Origin: Flavobacteriales bacterium
Lineage (GTDB): Bacteria; Bacteroidota; Bacteroidia; Flavobacteriales_E; Vicingaceae
Length of the DNA: 44,093 nucleotides
Reading direction: 5' to 3'
Assembly: GCA_020853105.1 (NCBI GenBank)
Contig: JADYZM010000001.1
Location: 1 to 44,093, forward strand
The notes under the pieces are model-generated. The model had not been told where the DNA came from. It was given only the letters and a program-made list of their open reading frames with translations, and searched no databases. A program made the translations under genes and the position numbers. Of this stretch, positions 10,131 to 19,197 are shown in pieces (the first letter of the stretch is position 1; the number at the start of each line of letters is the position of its first letter).

Positions 10131-10681
10131 TGAGCTACGCACCTAGACTTAAAGCTAAATATAAAGAAGAAATAGTATCTTCTTTGAAAGGTAAGTTTGG
10201 ATACTCTTCAATCATGCAGGTACCCAAATTACAAAAAATTTGTCTTAACCAAGGAGTTGGTGAAGCAGTTTCAGATAAAAGACTTATCGAATCCGCTTTA
10301 GATGAAATGACAAATATTGCAGGACAAAAAGCAAACTCTACTTACTCTAAAAAAGATATCTCTAACTTCAAACTAAGAAAAGGAATACCAATTGGAGCAA
10401 GAGTTACATTGAGAGGTGATAGAATGTATGAATTCTTAGATAGACTTATTTCTGTTTCATTACCAAGAACTCGAGACTTTAGAGGAATCGAAAACAAAGG
10501 TTTTGATGGAAAAGGAAACTACACCTTGGGCGTAAAAGAACAAATTATCTTTCCTGAAATAGATATTGATAAAATCAAAAATGTAACTGGAATGGACATA
10601 ACATTCGTTACATCTGCAAAAACTAATGAAGAAGGATTGGCATTATTAACTGAATTCGGATTACCGTTTAAGAAAAAATAA
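10130..10681 (+). CDS. rplE: 50S ribosomal protein L5
   Basis: L5 binds 5S rRNA, helps load it into the central protuberance and contacts the P-site tRNA. 183 residues, with [17 protein letters not shown], the [23 protein letters not shown] block and the [17 protein letters not shown] region, all characteristic. The start overlaps the stop of rplX. Confidence 0.98.
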   Translation: MSYAPRLKAKYKEEIVSSLKGKFGYSSIMQVPKLQKICLNQGVGEAVSDKRLIESALDEMTNIAGQKANSTYSKKDISNFKLRKGIPIGARVTLRGDRMYEFLDRLISVSLPRTRDFRGIENKGFDGKGNYTLGVKEQIIFPEIDIDKIKNVTGMDITFVTSAKTNEEGLALLTEFGLPFKKK

Positions 10682-10687
10682 AAAGAT

Positions 10688-10957
10688 ATGGCTAAAGAAT
10701 CAATGAAAGCTAGAGAGCGCAAGAGAGAGAGAATGGTTGAAAAATTTGCTGAAAAAAGAGCAACATTAAAAAAAGAGGGAAACTGGGAAGCGTTACAGAA
10801 ATTACCAAAAAACTCATCTAAAGTTAGACTGCACAACAGATGTAAACTAACCGGAAGACCAAGAGGATACATGAGACAATTTGGAATTTCTCGTGTTACT
10901 TTCAGAGAAATGGCTTCTGCTGGATTAATTCCAGGAATCAGAAAAGCTAGTTGGTAA
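10688..10957 (+). CDS. rpsN: 30S ribosomal protein S14, zinc-free long form
   Basis: S14 is a head protein near the A-site tRNA. At 89 residues it is the longer, E. coli-like form. It lacks the CxxC pairs that bind zinc in the short form: the only cysteine is in [19 protein letters not shown] 56-base spacer (10958-11013) separates it from rpsH. Confidence 0.97.
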   Translation: MAKESMKARERKRERMVEKFAEKRATLKKEGNWEALQKLPKNSSKVRLHNRCKLTGRPRGYMRQFGISRVTFREMASAGLIPGIRKASW

Positions 10958-11013
10958 GAAATAAATAAATAACCTAGAAATACGCAAAATCGTAAATCAA
11001 TAACAAAATAAAA

Positions 11014-11409
11014 ATGACAGATCCAATAGCAGATTTTTTAACAAGAATCAGAAATGCTGCACAAGCAAAGCATAGAGTTGTTGATATTCCGGCTTCAAAT
11101 TTGAAAAAGGAATTGACTAAAATTTTATTCGATAAAGGATATATTTTGAATTATAAATTTGAAGATAATACAGTACAAGGTAATATTAAAATTGCTTTGA
11201 AATATCATCCAAAGACTAAAGTTCCTGCAATTACAAATATGACCAGAGTTAGTAAATCTGGATTAAGAAAATATGCCGGTACAGCAGAACTACCAAGAGT
11301 TATAAATGGACTTGGTATTGCTATTGTTTCGACTTCAAAAGGAGTAATGACAGATAAAGAAGCGAGAAGAGAAAATGTGGGTGGAGAAATTTTATGTTAC
11401 GTTTATTAA
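11014..11409 (+). CDS. rpsH: 30S ribosomal protein S8
   Basis: S8 is a primary 16S rRNA binder of the platform region and the repressor of the spc operon in E. coli. 131 residues, opening with [19 protein letters not shown] and ending with [20 protein letters not shown] and GGEILCYVY, the most conserved part. I could not identify an S8-binding helix mimic around rplE from sequence alone. Confidence 0.98.
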   Translation: MTDPIADFLTRIRNAAQAKHRVVDIPASNLKKELTKILFDKGYILNYKFEDNTVQGNIKIALKYHPKTKVPAITNMTRVSKSGLRKYAGTAELPRVINGLGIAIVSTSKGVMTDKEARRENVGGEILCYVY

Positions 11410-11430
11410 AAAGAAAAAGAATATTTAATT

Positions 11431-11985
11431 ATGTCTAGAATTGGAAATGCACCAATAGAATTACCAAAAGGTGTAGAGATAAAAGTAGAAAACGGATTAG
11501 TTACTGTAAAAGGTCCTAAAGGTGTGTTAACTCAAAAAGTTGATGATTCAATTTCTGTTGATGTTGATGGTAATACAATTACTTTAAAAAGACACACAGA
11601 AGAAATTCCTCACAAAGCAAAACACGGTCTTTATAGAGCACTAATTAACAATATGGTTGAAGGTGTTTTTAAAGGATATAAAGTTGAGCAAGAATTAGTT
11701 GGTGTTGGATATAGAGCAAGTAATACAGGTCAAAATTTAGAGCTGGCATTGGGTTACTCACACAATATTGTATTTCAAATACCTGCAGAAGTTAAACTCT
11801 CTACAGTTAACGAAAGAGGTAAAAACCCAATTATTATTTTAGAATCACACGACAAACAATTAATTGGTCACGTAGCTGCAAAAATCAGATCGTTAAGAAA
11901 ACCAGAACCATACAAAGGCAAAGGTATCCGATTCGTTGGTGAAGTATTAAGAAGAAAAGCTGGTAAATCAGCAAGTAAAAAATAA
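11431..11985 (+). CDS. rplF: 50S ribosomal protein L6
   Basis: L6 lies near the factor-binding site of the large subunit and is needed for late assembly. 184 residues made of two similar half-domains, opening SRIGNAPIELPKGVEIKVE and ending with the diagnostic KIRSLRKPEPYKGKGIRF and GEVLRRKAGKSASKK. Order rpsH-rplF-rplR is standard. Confidence 0.98.
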   Translation: MSRIGNAPIELPKGVEIKVENGLVTVKGPKGVLTQKVDDSISVDVDGNTITLKRHTEEIPHKAKHGLYRALINNMVEGVFKGYKVEQELVGVGYRASNTGQNLELALGYSHNIVFQIPAEVKLSTVNERGKNPIIILESHDKQLIGHVAAKIRSLRKPEPYKGKGIRFVGEVLRRKAGKSASKK

Positions 11986-12004
11986 ATCATAATAAAAAAG
12001 TATT

Positions 12005-12361
12005 ATGGCACTTAGCAAAAAAGACAGAAGATTAAGAATTAGAAGAAGAATTAGAAAAATTGTAAACGGAACAAGTTCACAGCCAAGACTTACAGTTTTT
12101 AGAAGCAACAAAGAAATTTATGCTCAAATTATAAACGATGAAACTTCATCAACTATAGTTTCAGCATCTTCTATTCAAAAAGAGATAAAAAGTTCAAAAG
12201 GAACTAAAATTGAGATAGCTACTTTGGTTGGAAAATCTTTAGCTGAAAAAGCTGTTAAAGCAGGTATTCAAAACATTTCTTTTGATAGAGGTGGTTATCT
12301 ATACCATGGTAGAGTTAAAGCTTTAGCTGATGGTGCTAGAGAAGGTGGGTTAAAATTCTAA
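12005..12361 (+). CDS. rplR: 50S ribosomal protein L18
   Basis: L18 binds 5S rRNA together with L5 in the central protuberance. 118 residues, with a very basic N-terminus ([16 protein letters not shown]), [19 protein letters not shown] and the C-terminal [20 protein letters not shown] motif. Normal length for the bacterial family. Confidence 0.98.
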   Translation: MALSKKDRRLRIRRRIRKIVNGTSSQPRLTVFRSNKEIYAQIINDETSSTIVSASSIQKEIKSSKGTKIEIATLVGKSLAEKAVKAGIQNISFDRGGYLYHGRVKALADGAREGGLKF

Positions 12362-12387
12362 AAAACAAAAACTAGCAAAAAATTGTT

Positions 12388-12906
12388 ATGACAAATTCAA
12401 GCACAAAAAGAGTTAGATCAATAGAAACTGAGCTTAAAGATAGATTAGTTGCCGTTAACCGTGTTACAAAAGTTACAAAAGGTGGTAGAAACTTTAGTTT
12501 TTCTGCGATAGTTGTAGTAGGTGATGAAAAAGGTGTGGTAGGACATGGTTTAGGAAAAGCAAATGAAGTAACTGAAGCAATATCAAAAGGAATTGAGGCT
12601 GCAAAGAAAAATTTAATTAAAGTTCCTGTATTAAAAGGAACAATACCCCACGAACAAAATGGAAAATTTGGTGGAGCAAACATCTTAATTAGACCAGCTG
12701 CACACGGTACTGGTGTTATTGCAGGTGACGTTATGCGTTCTGTGTTGGAAAGTGTTGGAATTACCGACATTCTTGCAAAATCCAAAGGATCTTCAAATCC
12801 ACACAACGTGGTAAAAGCAACTTTTAATGCTCTAGAGCAATTAAGAGACGCATACACAATTGCAGAACAAAGAGGAATCGAATTAGATAAAGTATTTAAC
12901 GGATAA
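12388..12906 (+). CDS. rpsE: 30S ribosomal protein S5
   Basis: S5 contributes to decoding fidelity and, with S3 and S4, to mRNA unwinding at the entry channel. 172 residues: a double-stranded RNA-binding-type N-terminal domain ([38 protein letters not shown]) and the C-terminal domain with [18 protein letters not shown]. The loop where spectinomycin-resistance changes occur looks ordinary. rpmD starts 4 bases after the stop. Confidence 0.98.
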   Translation: MTNSSTKRVRSIETELKDRLVAVNRVTKVTKGGRNFSFSAIVVVGDEKGVVGHGLGKANEVTEAISKGIEAAKKNLIKVPVLKGTIPHEQNGKFGGANILIRPAAHGTGVIAGDVMRSVLESVGITDILAKSKGSSNPHNVVKATFNALEQLRDAYTIAEQRGIELDKVFNG

Positions 12907-12910
12907 AACG

Positions 12911-13093
12911 ATGGCAAAAGTTAACATAAAACAAGTTAGAAGTCAAATAAAAAGACCAGCTAACCAAAAGAAAACATTGGTCGCTCTTGGCTTACGAAAA
13001 ATGAATCAAACAGTTCAACACGAAGCAACTCCACAAATATTAGGAATGATTGCAACCGTTAAACATTTGGTTAAAGTAGAAGAAGTAAAATAA
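12911..13093 (+). CDS. rpmD: 50S ribosomal protein L30
   Basis: L30 is a small non-universal large-subunit protein. 60 residues, matching the family in IKQVRSQIKRPANQKKTLVALGLRKMNQTV and the final MIATVKHLVKVEEV. It follows rpsE after 4 bases and precedes rplO by 17 bases, as in other bacteria that keep this gene. Confidence 0.96.
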   Translation: MAKVNIKQVRSQIKRPANQKKTLVALGLRKMNQTVQHEATPQILGMIATVKHLVKVEEVK

Positions 13094-13110
13094 TTTTAAT
13101 ATAAAAAGTA

Positions 13111-13557
13111 ATGAACTTATCAAATTTAAAACCTGCGGAAGGTTCAACAAAACAGCGTAAGCGAGTAGGACGTGGTCAAGGCTCAGGAAAAGGTGGAACA
13201 TCTACAAGAGGACACAAAGGAGCAAAAGCTAGATCAGGTTATTCTAAGAAAGTTGGGTTTGAAGGCGGTCAGATGCCTTTGCAACGTCGAGTTCCAAAAT
13301 TTGGATTCAATAACATTAACAGAAAAGAATTTAAAGGCATAAACCTTGACACACTTCAAAAGTTAGCTGAAAGTAAAAATGTTACTTCAATCACATTTGA
13401 ATTGTTGATGGACAATGGTTTATGTTCAAAAAATGATAAAATTAAGGTTCTTGGCAGAGGTGAATTGAAAGCAAAATTAGATGTGAAAGTACATGCATAT
13501 TCAGAAACTGCAAAGAAAGCAATTGAAGCAAATGGTGGTTCTGCTAACATACTTTAA
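13111..13557 (+). CDS. rplO: 50S ribosomal protein L15
   Basis: L15 is a late-assembly protein that threads a long glycine- and arginine-rich extension into the 23S rRNA. 148 residues, with KQRKRVGRGQGSGKGGTST, GHKGAKARSGYSKKVGFEGG and QMPLQRRVPKFGF. It is followed after 8 bases by secY, so ribosomal and export genes are co-transcribed. Confidence 0.98.
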   Translation: MNLSNLKPAEGSTKQRKRVGRGQGSGKGGTSTRGHKGAKARSGYSKKVGFEGGQMPLQRRVPKFGFNNINRKEFKGINLDTLQKLAESKNVTSITFELLMDNGLCSKNDKIKVLGRGELKAKLDVKVHAYSETAKKAIEANGGSANIL

Positions 13558-13565
13558 TTTGTAAA

Positions 13566-14912
13566 ATGAAAAAATTTATTGAGACCATAAAAAACATTTG
13601 GAGCATTGAAGACTTAAGAGCTCGAATCATAACAACAATTGGATTGTTGTTAGTATATAGATTGGGTTCTTATGTTGTCATTCCTGGTGTTGACTCAGCA
13701 GCTTTAGAGGCGGCAAACTCTAGTAATTCAAGTGGTGGATTGTTAGACTTAATCAACATTTTTGCAGGTGGAGCCTTTTCAAGAGCTTCGATTTTTGCTT
13801 TAGGAATTATGCCATATATTTCCGCTTCAATTGCTATTCAATTACTTGGAATGGCTATTCCGTACTTCCAAAGACTTCAAAAAGAAGGAGAAAGTGGAAG
13901 AAGAAAAATTAATCAAATTACACGGTTCTTAACTATTGCAATTACTGGATTTCAAGCACCAGGATATGTTGCAACTCAGATTACAAATAATCCTGGTGTT
14001 GTTGTAGATGCCGGACCTATGTGGTGGTTCTCAACAATATTGTTATTAATAACAGGAACCATGTTTGTAATGTGGATCGGCGAAAGAATCACAGAAAAAG
14101 GGATAGGTAACGGTATTTCTTTATTAATTATGATTGGTATAGTTGCAAATTTACCTTCTGCTTTTATCTTTGAAGTAGCTTCACGCTTTGGAATTGGTGG
14201 AGTTGGGGGTCCTATTGTACTTCTAATTGAAGTAGCTTTCTTATTATTAGTAATAGTTTTATCGATACTTCTAGTACAAGGAACTAGAAAAATTCCTGTA
14301 CAATATGCGAAACGTATAGTTGGAAACAAGCAATATGGAGGAGTAAGACAGTACATTCCATTGAAGGTTAATGCTGCTGGTGTTATGCCAATAATTTTTG
14401 CTCAAGCAATCATGTTTGTACCAATAACTTTAGCCGGATTCTCTGAATCATCTGTAACATCTTGGTTTGTTACCACTTTTAGCAATCCTTCTGGATTTGC
14501 ATATAACCTAACTTTCGCAATTATGATTATAGTATTTACCTATTTTTATACTGCAGTTACAATCAATCCCAATCAAATGGCTGATGATATGAAAAGAAAT
14601 GGTGGGTTTATACCTGGAATCAAACCAGGTAAAAAAACTGCTGAATTTATTGACGATGTGATGTCTAGAATTACTCTACCCGGCTCTATATTTTTAGCCT
14701 TAGTCGCAATTTTGCCAGCTTTTGCTATCATTGCCGGAGTGAACAATTCATTTGCATACTTCTATGGAGGAACATCATTATTGATTATGGTTGGGGTAGT
14801 ATTAGATACACTTCAACAAATTGAAAGCCACCTTTTAATGAGACATTACGACGGATTGATGAAAACCGGAAGAATTAAAGGCAGAACAGGTGGTGGAGTA
14901 GGAATGGCTTAA
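13566..14912 (+). CDS. secY: Protein translocase channel subunit SecY
   Basis: SecY is the ten-helix membrane channel through which Sec substrates, including T9SS proteins on their first step, cross or enter the inner membrane. 448 residues with several hydrophobic helices, the plug and second-helix region ALGIMPYISASIAIQL, the loop KRIVGNKQYGGVRQYIPLKVN, and the cytosolic end NPNQMADDMKRNGGFIPG and KTGRIKGRTG. The standard rplO-secY-map order supports the call. Confidence 0.98.
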   Translation: MKKFIETIKNIWSIEDLRARIITTIGLLLVYRLGSYVVIPGVDSAALEAANSSNSSGGLLDLINIFAGGAFSRASIFALGIMPYISASIAIQLLGMAIPYFQRLQKEGESGRRKINQITRFLTIAITGFQAPGYVATQITNNPGVVVDAGPMWWFSTILLLITGTMFVMWIGERITEKGIGNGISLLIMIGIVANLPSAFIFEVASRFGIGGVGGPIVLLIEVAFLLLVIVLSILLVQGTRKIPVQYAKRIVGNKQYGGVRQYIPLKVNAAGVMPIIFAQAIMFVPITLAGFSESSVTSWFVTTFSNPSGFAYNLTFAIMIIVFTYFYTAVTINPNQMADDMKRNGGFIPGIKPGKKTAEFIDDVMSRITLPGSIFLALVAILPAFAIIAGVNNSFAYFYGGTSLLIMVGVVLDTLQQIESHLLMRHYDGLMKTGRIKGRTGGGVGMA

Positions 14913-14918
14913 TAGAAA

Positions 14919-15701
14919 ATGAGTAGTATTTTTTATAAGACAGACGAAGAAATAGAGTTAATTAAAGAAAGTTCTTTACTTGTTGGTAAAACTTTAGCAG
15001 AGGTTGCTAAAAAAATAAAACCGGGTGTAACAACCCTGGAATTAGATAGACTTGCAGAAGAGTTTATTCGAGATAATAATGCAATACCAGGATTTCTTGG
15101 GATGTATGATTTTCCTAATACTCTATGCACTTCATTAAATTCTGCTGTTGTTCACGGAATACCAAATAATATTCCACTCAAAGATGGAGATATTATTTCA
15201 GTTGATTGTGGAGTGTTGAAAAATGGGTTTTATGGTGATGTAGCCTATACATTTGAAGTTGGAGAAGTTTCTGAAGAAATTAAGAAATTACTCAGAGTAA
15301 CTAAAGAATGTCTGCAAAAAGCAATTGATGTTGCAATTTCCGGTAATCGAATTGGAGATATTGGATTTGCAGTTCAAAATCATGCTGAGAATAATGGCTA
15401 TGGAGTTGTTAGAGAATTAGTTGGACATGGTTTAGGAAGAGAACTACACGAAGGACCTGAAGTTCCAAATTTTGGAAAAAGAGGGAACGGACTGACATTA
15501 AGAGAAGGATTGGTTATTGCAATTGAGCCAATGATTAATATGGGCACTAGAAATGTAATTCAAGACAAAGATGGATGGACAATTGTAACAAAAGATGGAA
15601 AACCATCAGCACATTATGAACATAATGTGGCGATTAGAAAGGGCAAAGCAGAAGTTTTATCCAATCACGAATGGATTGAAGAAGTATTAAAAAGTAAATA
15701 A
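14919..15701 (+). CDS. map: Methionine aminopeptidase, type I
   Basis: Removes the initiator methionine from new proteins when the second residue is small. 260 residues of the pita-bread fold with the five metal ligands and a substrate histidine visible: H79 (VVHGIPN), D96 and D107 (SVDCGV, GDVAYT), H170 (GHGLGRELHE), E203 (AIEPM) and E234 (AHYEHNVAI). It lies 6 bases after secY and 5 bases before infA. No adk gene lies between secY and map, unlike in Bacillus. Confidence 0.98.
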   Translation: MSSIFYKTDEEIELIKESSLLVGKTLAEVAKKIKPGVTTLELDRLAEEFIRDNNAIPGFLGMYDFPNTLCTSLNSAVVHGIPNNIPLKDGDIISVDCGVLKNGFYGDVAYTFEVGEVSEEIKKLLRVTKECLQKAIDVAISGNRIGDIGFAVQNHAENNGYGVVRELVGHGLGRELHEGPEVPNFGKRGNGLTLREGLVIAIEPMINMGTRNVIQDKDGWTIVTKDGKPSAHYEHNVAIRKGKAEVLSNHEWIEEVLKSK

Positions 15702-15706
15702 AATAA

Positions 15707-15925
15707 ATGGCAAAACAAGCGTCTATAGAACAAGATGGAACAATAATCGAATCATTGTCTAACGCAATGTTTAGAGTAGAGCTTGAAAATGGACACGTTA
15801 TTACGGCACATATTTCTGGTAAAATGAGAATGCATTATATCAGAATACTGCCGGGAGATAAAGTAAAAGTTGAAATGTCGCCCTATGATTTATCAAAAGG
15901 AAGAATTTCATTTAGATACAAATAA
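15707..15925 (+). CDS. infA: Translation initiation factor IF-1
   Basis: IF-1 is an OB-fold protein that occupies the A site during initiation. 72 residues, exact family length, with [40 protein letters not shown] and [18 protein letters not shown]. It lies between map and rpmJ as in most spc operons. Confidence 0.98.
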   Translation: MAKQASIEQDGTIIESLSNAMFRVELENGHVITAHISGKMRMHYIRILPGDKVKVEMSPYDLSKGRISFRYK

Positions 15926-15964
15926 ATATTAAGAAACCGAACATACGGACTAAAATTAAAAGCG

Positions 15965-16081
15965 ATGAAAGTAAGAGCATCAATTAAGAAAAGAAGTGCA
16001 GATTGCAAGATTGTAAGAAGAAAAGGACGTTTATACGTTATTAACAAAAAGAACCCTAAGTTTAAACAAAGACAAGGATAA
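15965..16081 (+). CDS. rpmJ: 50S ribosomal protein L36, zinc-ligand-poor form
   Basis: Small gene of 38 codons: ATG at 15965, stop TAA at 16079-16081. The product begins [20 protein letters not shown] and ends NPKFKQRQG, the family signature. Canonical zinc-binding L36 has three cysteines and one histidine; only one cysteine (C14) remains, with Ser, Asn and Phe at the other ligand positions. From memory this is the usual Bacteroidota form. It sits between infA and rpsM as expected. Confidence 0.97.
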   Translation: MKVRASIKKRSADCKIVRRKGRLYVINKKNPKFKQRQG

Positions 16082-16096
16082 TTATTATTTTATTTT

Positions 16097-16474
16097 ATGG
16101 CAAGAATTGCAGGTATAGATTTACCAAAACAAAAAAGAGGAGTTATCGGATTAACCTATATTTACGGTATTGGACGTTCCTCAGCAAGTAGAATATTAGC
16201 AAAAGCTGGTATTGATGAAAACAAAAAAGTTCAAGACTGGAATGATGATGATTTATCAAAAATCAGACAGATTCTTAACGATGAATATAAAGTTGAAGGA
16301 GCACTTCGCTCTGAAGTACAACTTCACATCAAACGGTTGATGGATATTGGATGTTATAGAGGTGTAAGACACAGATCTGGTCTTCCATTAAGAGGTCAAA
16401 GAACCAAAAACAATTCAAGAACCAGAAAAGGTAAAAAGAAAACAGTTGCTAACAAGAAAAAAGTAACTAAATAG
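16097..16474 (+). CDS. rpsM: 30S ribosomal protein S13
   Basis: S13 forms intersubunit bridges from the head and touches the P-site tRNA with its tail. 125 residues, opening [20 protein letters not shown] with a helix-two-turn-helix [18 protein letters not shown], then [20 protein letters not shown] and a lysine-rich tail. It opens the alpha-operon part (rpsM-rpsK-rpsD-rpoA-rplQ). Confidence 0.98.
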   Translation: MARIAGIDLPKQKRGVIGLTYIYGIGRSSASRILAKAGIDENKKVQDWNDDDLSKIRQILNDEYKVEGALRSEVQLHIKRLMDIGCYRGVRHRSGLPLRGQRTKNNSRTRKGKKKTVANKKKVTK

Positions 16475-16496
16475 TTTAATATAGAGTCTATATAAA

Positions 16497-16883
16497 ATGG
16501 CAAAAACTAACGTAAAGAAAAAAAAGAAAGTATTAATTGAAGCCAACGGGCAAGCTCATATCCATGCTTCATTTAATAATGTTATTGTGAGTTTAACAAA
16601 CAATAACGGTCAAGTAATCTCTTGGTCATCAGCAGGTAAAATGGGATTTAAAGGTTCAAAAAAGAACACACCTTATGCCGCTCAGATGGCTGCTGCTGAT
16701 TGTGCTAAAGAAGCATTTGAAAACGGACTTAGAAGAGTTAAAGTTTTTGTGAAAGGTCCCGGTGCAGGAAGAGAATCTGCTATTAGAACCATTCACAATG
16801 CAGGAATAGTTGTAACTGAGATAGTAGATATTACTCCACTACCACACAACGGATGTCGTCCACCAAAAAGAAGAAGAGTATAA
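16497..16883 (+). CDS. rpsK: 30S ribosomal protein S11
   Basis: S11 lies on the platform near the mRNA exit and the Shine-Dalgarno helix. 128 residues, with [49 protein letters not shown] and the C-terminal [17 protein letters not shown]. The spacer to rpsD (16884-16969) is long for this cluster and holds a nested inverted repeat. Confidence 0.98.
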   Translation: MAKTNVKKKKKVLIEANGQAHIHASFNNVIVSLTNNNGQVISWSSAGKMGFKGSKKNTPYAAQMAAADCAKEAFENGLRRVKVFVKGPGAGRESAIRTIHNAGIVVTEIVDITPLPHNGCRPPKRRRV

Positions 16884-16900
16884 CAATTAATAATAACCCT

Positions 16901-16949
16901 GAAAGAAAAATTATCGAAGGATTAAGACCTTAATTCATAAAATTCTTTC
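16901..16949 (+). repeat. Nested inverted repeat in the rpsK-rpsD spacer
   Basis: GAAAGAA (16901-16907) can pair with TTCTTTC (16943-16949), enclosing a smaller stem AAGG (16917-16920) with CCTT (16928-16931). It ends 20 bases before the rpsD start. It is not followed by a T-run, so it is unlikely to be a terminator. It could be an RNA control element for S4, which autoregulates its operon in other bacteria, but this is inference and the arms are short. Confidence 0.35.
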
Positions 16950-16969
16950 ACTAAAAAACAGATAAAAAA

Positions 16970-17575
16970 ATGGCAAAGTACAGAGGTCCAAAATCCAAAA
17001 TAGCTAGAAAGTTCAGAGAGCCAATATTCGGTGCTGACAAGGTTTTGGAAAAGAAAAATTATCCTCCAGGACAACACGGTCCGAACAAAAGAAGAGGAAA
17101 ACAATCTGAATATGCAATTCAATTGGCTGAAAAACAAAAAGCAAAATATACCTATGGTATATTGGAAAGACAATTCGAAAATTTATTTGATTTGGCTTCC
17201 AGAACCAAAGGAATAACTGGTGAGAACTTACTTAAATTCTGTGAATCGCGTTTAGATAACGTTGTTTTTCGTTTAGGAATTGCACCAACACGAAGCGGAG
17301 CAAGACAACTTGTTTCTCACCGCCACATTACAGTTAACGGAAAATTAGTTAACATTCCTTCTTATTTAGTAAATGAAGGCGATGTAATTGGAGTTCGTGA
17401 AAAATCAAAATCATTAGAATCAATCAATGCTTCATTAGCAACACATCCGGTAAAATCCGAATGGTTGGATTGGGATAAGCAAACTATGACAGGAAGATTT
17501 ATTAAAACTCCTGAAAGACAACAAATCCCTGAAAATATTAAAGAACAACTTATAGTTGAGCTTTATTCTAAATAA
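16970..17575 (+). CDS. rpsD: 30S ribosomal protein S4
   Basis: S4 nucleates assembly of the 16S rRNA 5' domain and affects decoding accuracy. 201 residues, with the N-terminal [16 protein letters not shown], the [18 protein letters not shown] loop and the S4 RNA-binding domain ([36 protein letters not shown]). The N-terminus has no zinc-binding cysteines, so it is the zinc-free form. It is preceded by a possible structured leader. Confidence 0.98.
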   Translation: MAKYRGPKSKIARKFREPIFGADKVLEKKNYPPGQHGPNKRRGKQSEYAIQLAEKQKAKYTYGILERQFENLFDLASRTKGITGENLLKFCESRLDNVVFRLGIAPTRSGARQLVSHRHITVNGKLVNIPSYLVNEGDVIGVREKSKSLESINASLATHPVKSEWLDWDKQTMTGRFIKTPERQQIPENIKEQLIVELYSK

Positions 17576-17598
17576 TTTTTAATAACTAAATAATAACT

Positions 17599-18591
17599 AT
17601 GGCTATTTTAGATTTCCAAAAACCAGATAAAGTAATCATGATCAGTTCAGATGAAACTTTCGGAACATTCGAGTTTCGTCCATTAGAACCGGGTTATGGT
17701 ATCACCATAGGAAATGCTTTGAGAAGAGTTTTGTTAAACTCACTTGAAGGATTTGCCGTAACATCAATTAAAATTGAAGGAGTTGATCACGAATTTTCGA
17801 CAATCAAAGGTATTGTTGAAGATGTAACTCAAATCATCTTAAACTTAAAACAAATTAGGTTTAAACAACAAATTGAAGATACAGAAAGTGAAAAGCTAAT
17901 TGTATCAATTGGCGGACAGGAAACATTAACTGCCGGAGATATAGGTAAATTCACCTCTGCTTTTCAAGTTTTAAATACAGACCATGTGATATGCACTATG
18001 GAAAAATCTGTAAAACTTAAAATGGAGCTGACTATCAATAAAGGAAGAGGTTATGTTCCTTCTGAAGATAATCAAGCATCAGATTCAGGAATCGGTTACA
18101 TTGCAATTGATTCTATCCACACACCTATTAAAAATGTAAAATACAACATTGAAAATTTCAGAGTTGGACAAAAAACTGACTTTGAAAAATTAGTGTTTGA
18201 AATCACAACAGATGGCTCTATTCATCCAAAAGATGCTTTAAAAGAGGCCGCAAAAATCTTGATACATCACTTCTTGTTATTCTCTGATGAAAGAATTACA
18301 CTCGATTCTGAAGAAAAATCATCTGTAGAAGAATTTGATGAGGATTCATTACACATGCGTCAATTACTAAAAACTAAATTGATTGACATGGATTTATCAG
18401 TAAGAGCATTAAATTGCTTAAAAGCTGCTGATGTTGATACCTTAGGTGATTTAGTACAATTTAATAAAAATGACTTATTGAAATTCAGAAACTTTGGTAA
18501 AAAATCATTGACTGAGCTTGATGAATTAGTTGAAAACAAAGGCTTAACATTCGGTATGAATGTAGCTGCCTACAAATTAGATAAGGAGTAA
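17599..18591 (+). CDS. rpoA: RNA polymerase alpha subunit
   Basis: Alpha forms the dimer on which RNA polymerase assembles, and its C-terminal domain contacts upstream promoter DNA and activators. 330 residues: N-terminal domain with [20 protein letters not shown] and [16 protein letters not shown], an acidic linker at about 235-255, and a C-terminal domain with [21 protein letters not shown] residues and [12 protein letters not shown]. It precedes rplQ by 4 bases and its end encodes the purine-rich start region of that gene. Confidence 0.98.
   Translation: MAILDFQKPDKVIMISSDETFGTFEFRPLEPGYGITIGNALRRVLLNSLEGFAVTSIKIEGVDHEFSTIKGIVEDVTQIILNLKQIRFKQQIEDTESEKLIVSIGGQETLTAGDIGKFTSAFQVLNTDHVICTMEKSVKLKMELTINKGRGYVPSEDNQASDSGIGYIAIDSIHTPIKNVKYNIENFRVGQKTDFEKLVFEITTDGSIHPKDALKEAAKILIHHFLLFSDERITLDSEEKSSVEEFDEDSLHMRQLLKTKLIDMDLSVRALNCLKAADVDTLGDLVQFNKNDLLKFRNFGKKSLTELDELVENKGLTFGMNVAAYKLDKE
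18584..18588 (+). promoter_or_regulatory. Shine-Dalgarno-like sequence for rplQ
   Basis: AGGAG at 18584-18588 lies in the last codons of rpoA and ends 7 bases before the rplQ ATG (18596). Spacing is ideal, in a genome where most starts lack such a motif. Confidence 0.45.
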
Positions 18592-18595
18592 AGAA

Positions 18596-19111
18596 ATGAG
18601 ACACGGAAATAAAGTAAACCATTTAGGTAGAAAAACTGGTCACAGAAGAGCAATGCTTTCAAACATGGCTTGTTCTCTTATAGAACACAAAAAAATCAAT
18701 ACTACTGTTGCAAAAGCAAAAGCTTTGAAATTGTTTGTTGAGCCATTGATAACAAAAGCAAAAACTGATTCAACCCATTCAAGAAGAGTAGTGTTTAGTT
18801 ACCTTCAAAGTAAAGAAGCAGTAACAGAACTTTTCAGAGAAGTTGCTGCTAAAGTTGCTAACAGACCGGGTGGTTATACCAGAATTCTTAAAACTGGAAA
18901 TAGAATTGGCGATAATGCTGAAATGTGTATGATTGAATTGGTAGATTTCAATGAAAACATGCTTAAAGATGTTAAAAAGAAAGCGACTACAACTCGTAGA
19001 AAAAAATCAACAGGCACAAAAAAAGCTGAATCAACTGTAACTGAAAGTAAAGATGTTGTAGAAAATAAATCTGAACAAGCTGATTCTACTCAAGAAGATA
19101 TTAAAGAGTAA
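18596..19111 (+). CDS. rplQ: 50S ribosomal protein L17 with long charged tail
   Basis: L17 lies near the tunnel exit on the large subunit. The conserved part (about residues 1-120) is ordinary: [40 protein letters not shown] and [20 protein letters not shown]. The 171-residue protein then carries about 50 extra residues rich in Lys, Thr, Ser and Glu, which are probably disordered. Such tails are common in this phylum. It is the last gene of the cluster and is followed by a terminator. Confidence 0.97.
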   Translation: MRHGNKVNHLGRKTGHRRAMLSNMACSLIEHKKINTTVAKAKALKLFVEPLITKAKTDSTHSRRVVFSYLQSKEAVTELFREVAAKVANRPGGYTRILKTGNRIGDNAEMCMIELVDFNENMLKDVKKKATTTRRKKSTGTKKAESTVTESKDVVENKSEQADSTQEDIKE

Positions 19112-19140
19112 TATTTGAAGTTTAATTTTTAGATAATAAG

Positions 19141-19177
19141 AAAAGGATAAAGTAAATTTGCTTTATCCTTTTTTTTT
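19141..19177 (+). terminator. Rho-independent terminator ending the ribosomal cluster
   Basis: AAAAGGATAAAG (19141-19152) pairs with CTTTATCCTTTT (19161-19172), with an 8-base loop, and continues into a run of T to 19177. The loop is TAAATTTG, identical to the -7 box of the rpsL promoter, so the same bases could also serve as a promoter element for carA. Confidence 0.85.
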
Positions 19178-19197
19178 GGAAATAAGTATCGTTTTTT

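Noticed and set aside
12372..12917. 181-residue minus-strand frame opposite rpsE
   Set aside because: Mirror of the strongly conserved rpsE coding frame, with no family motif or independent promoter.
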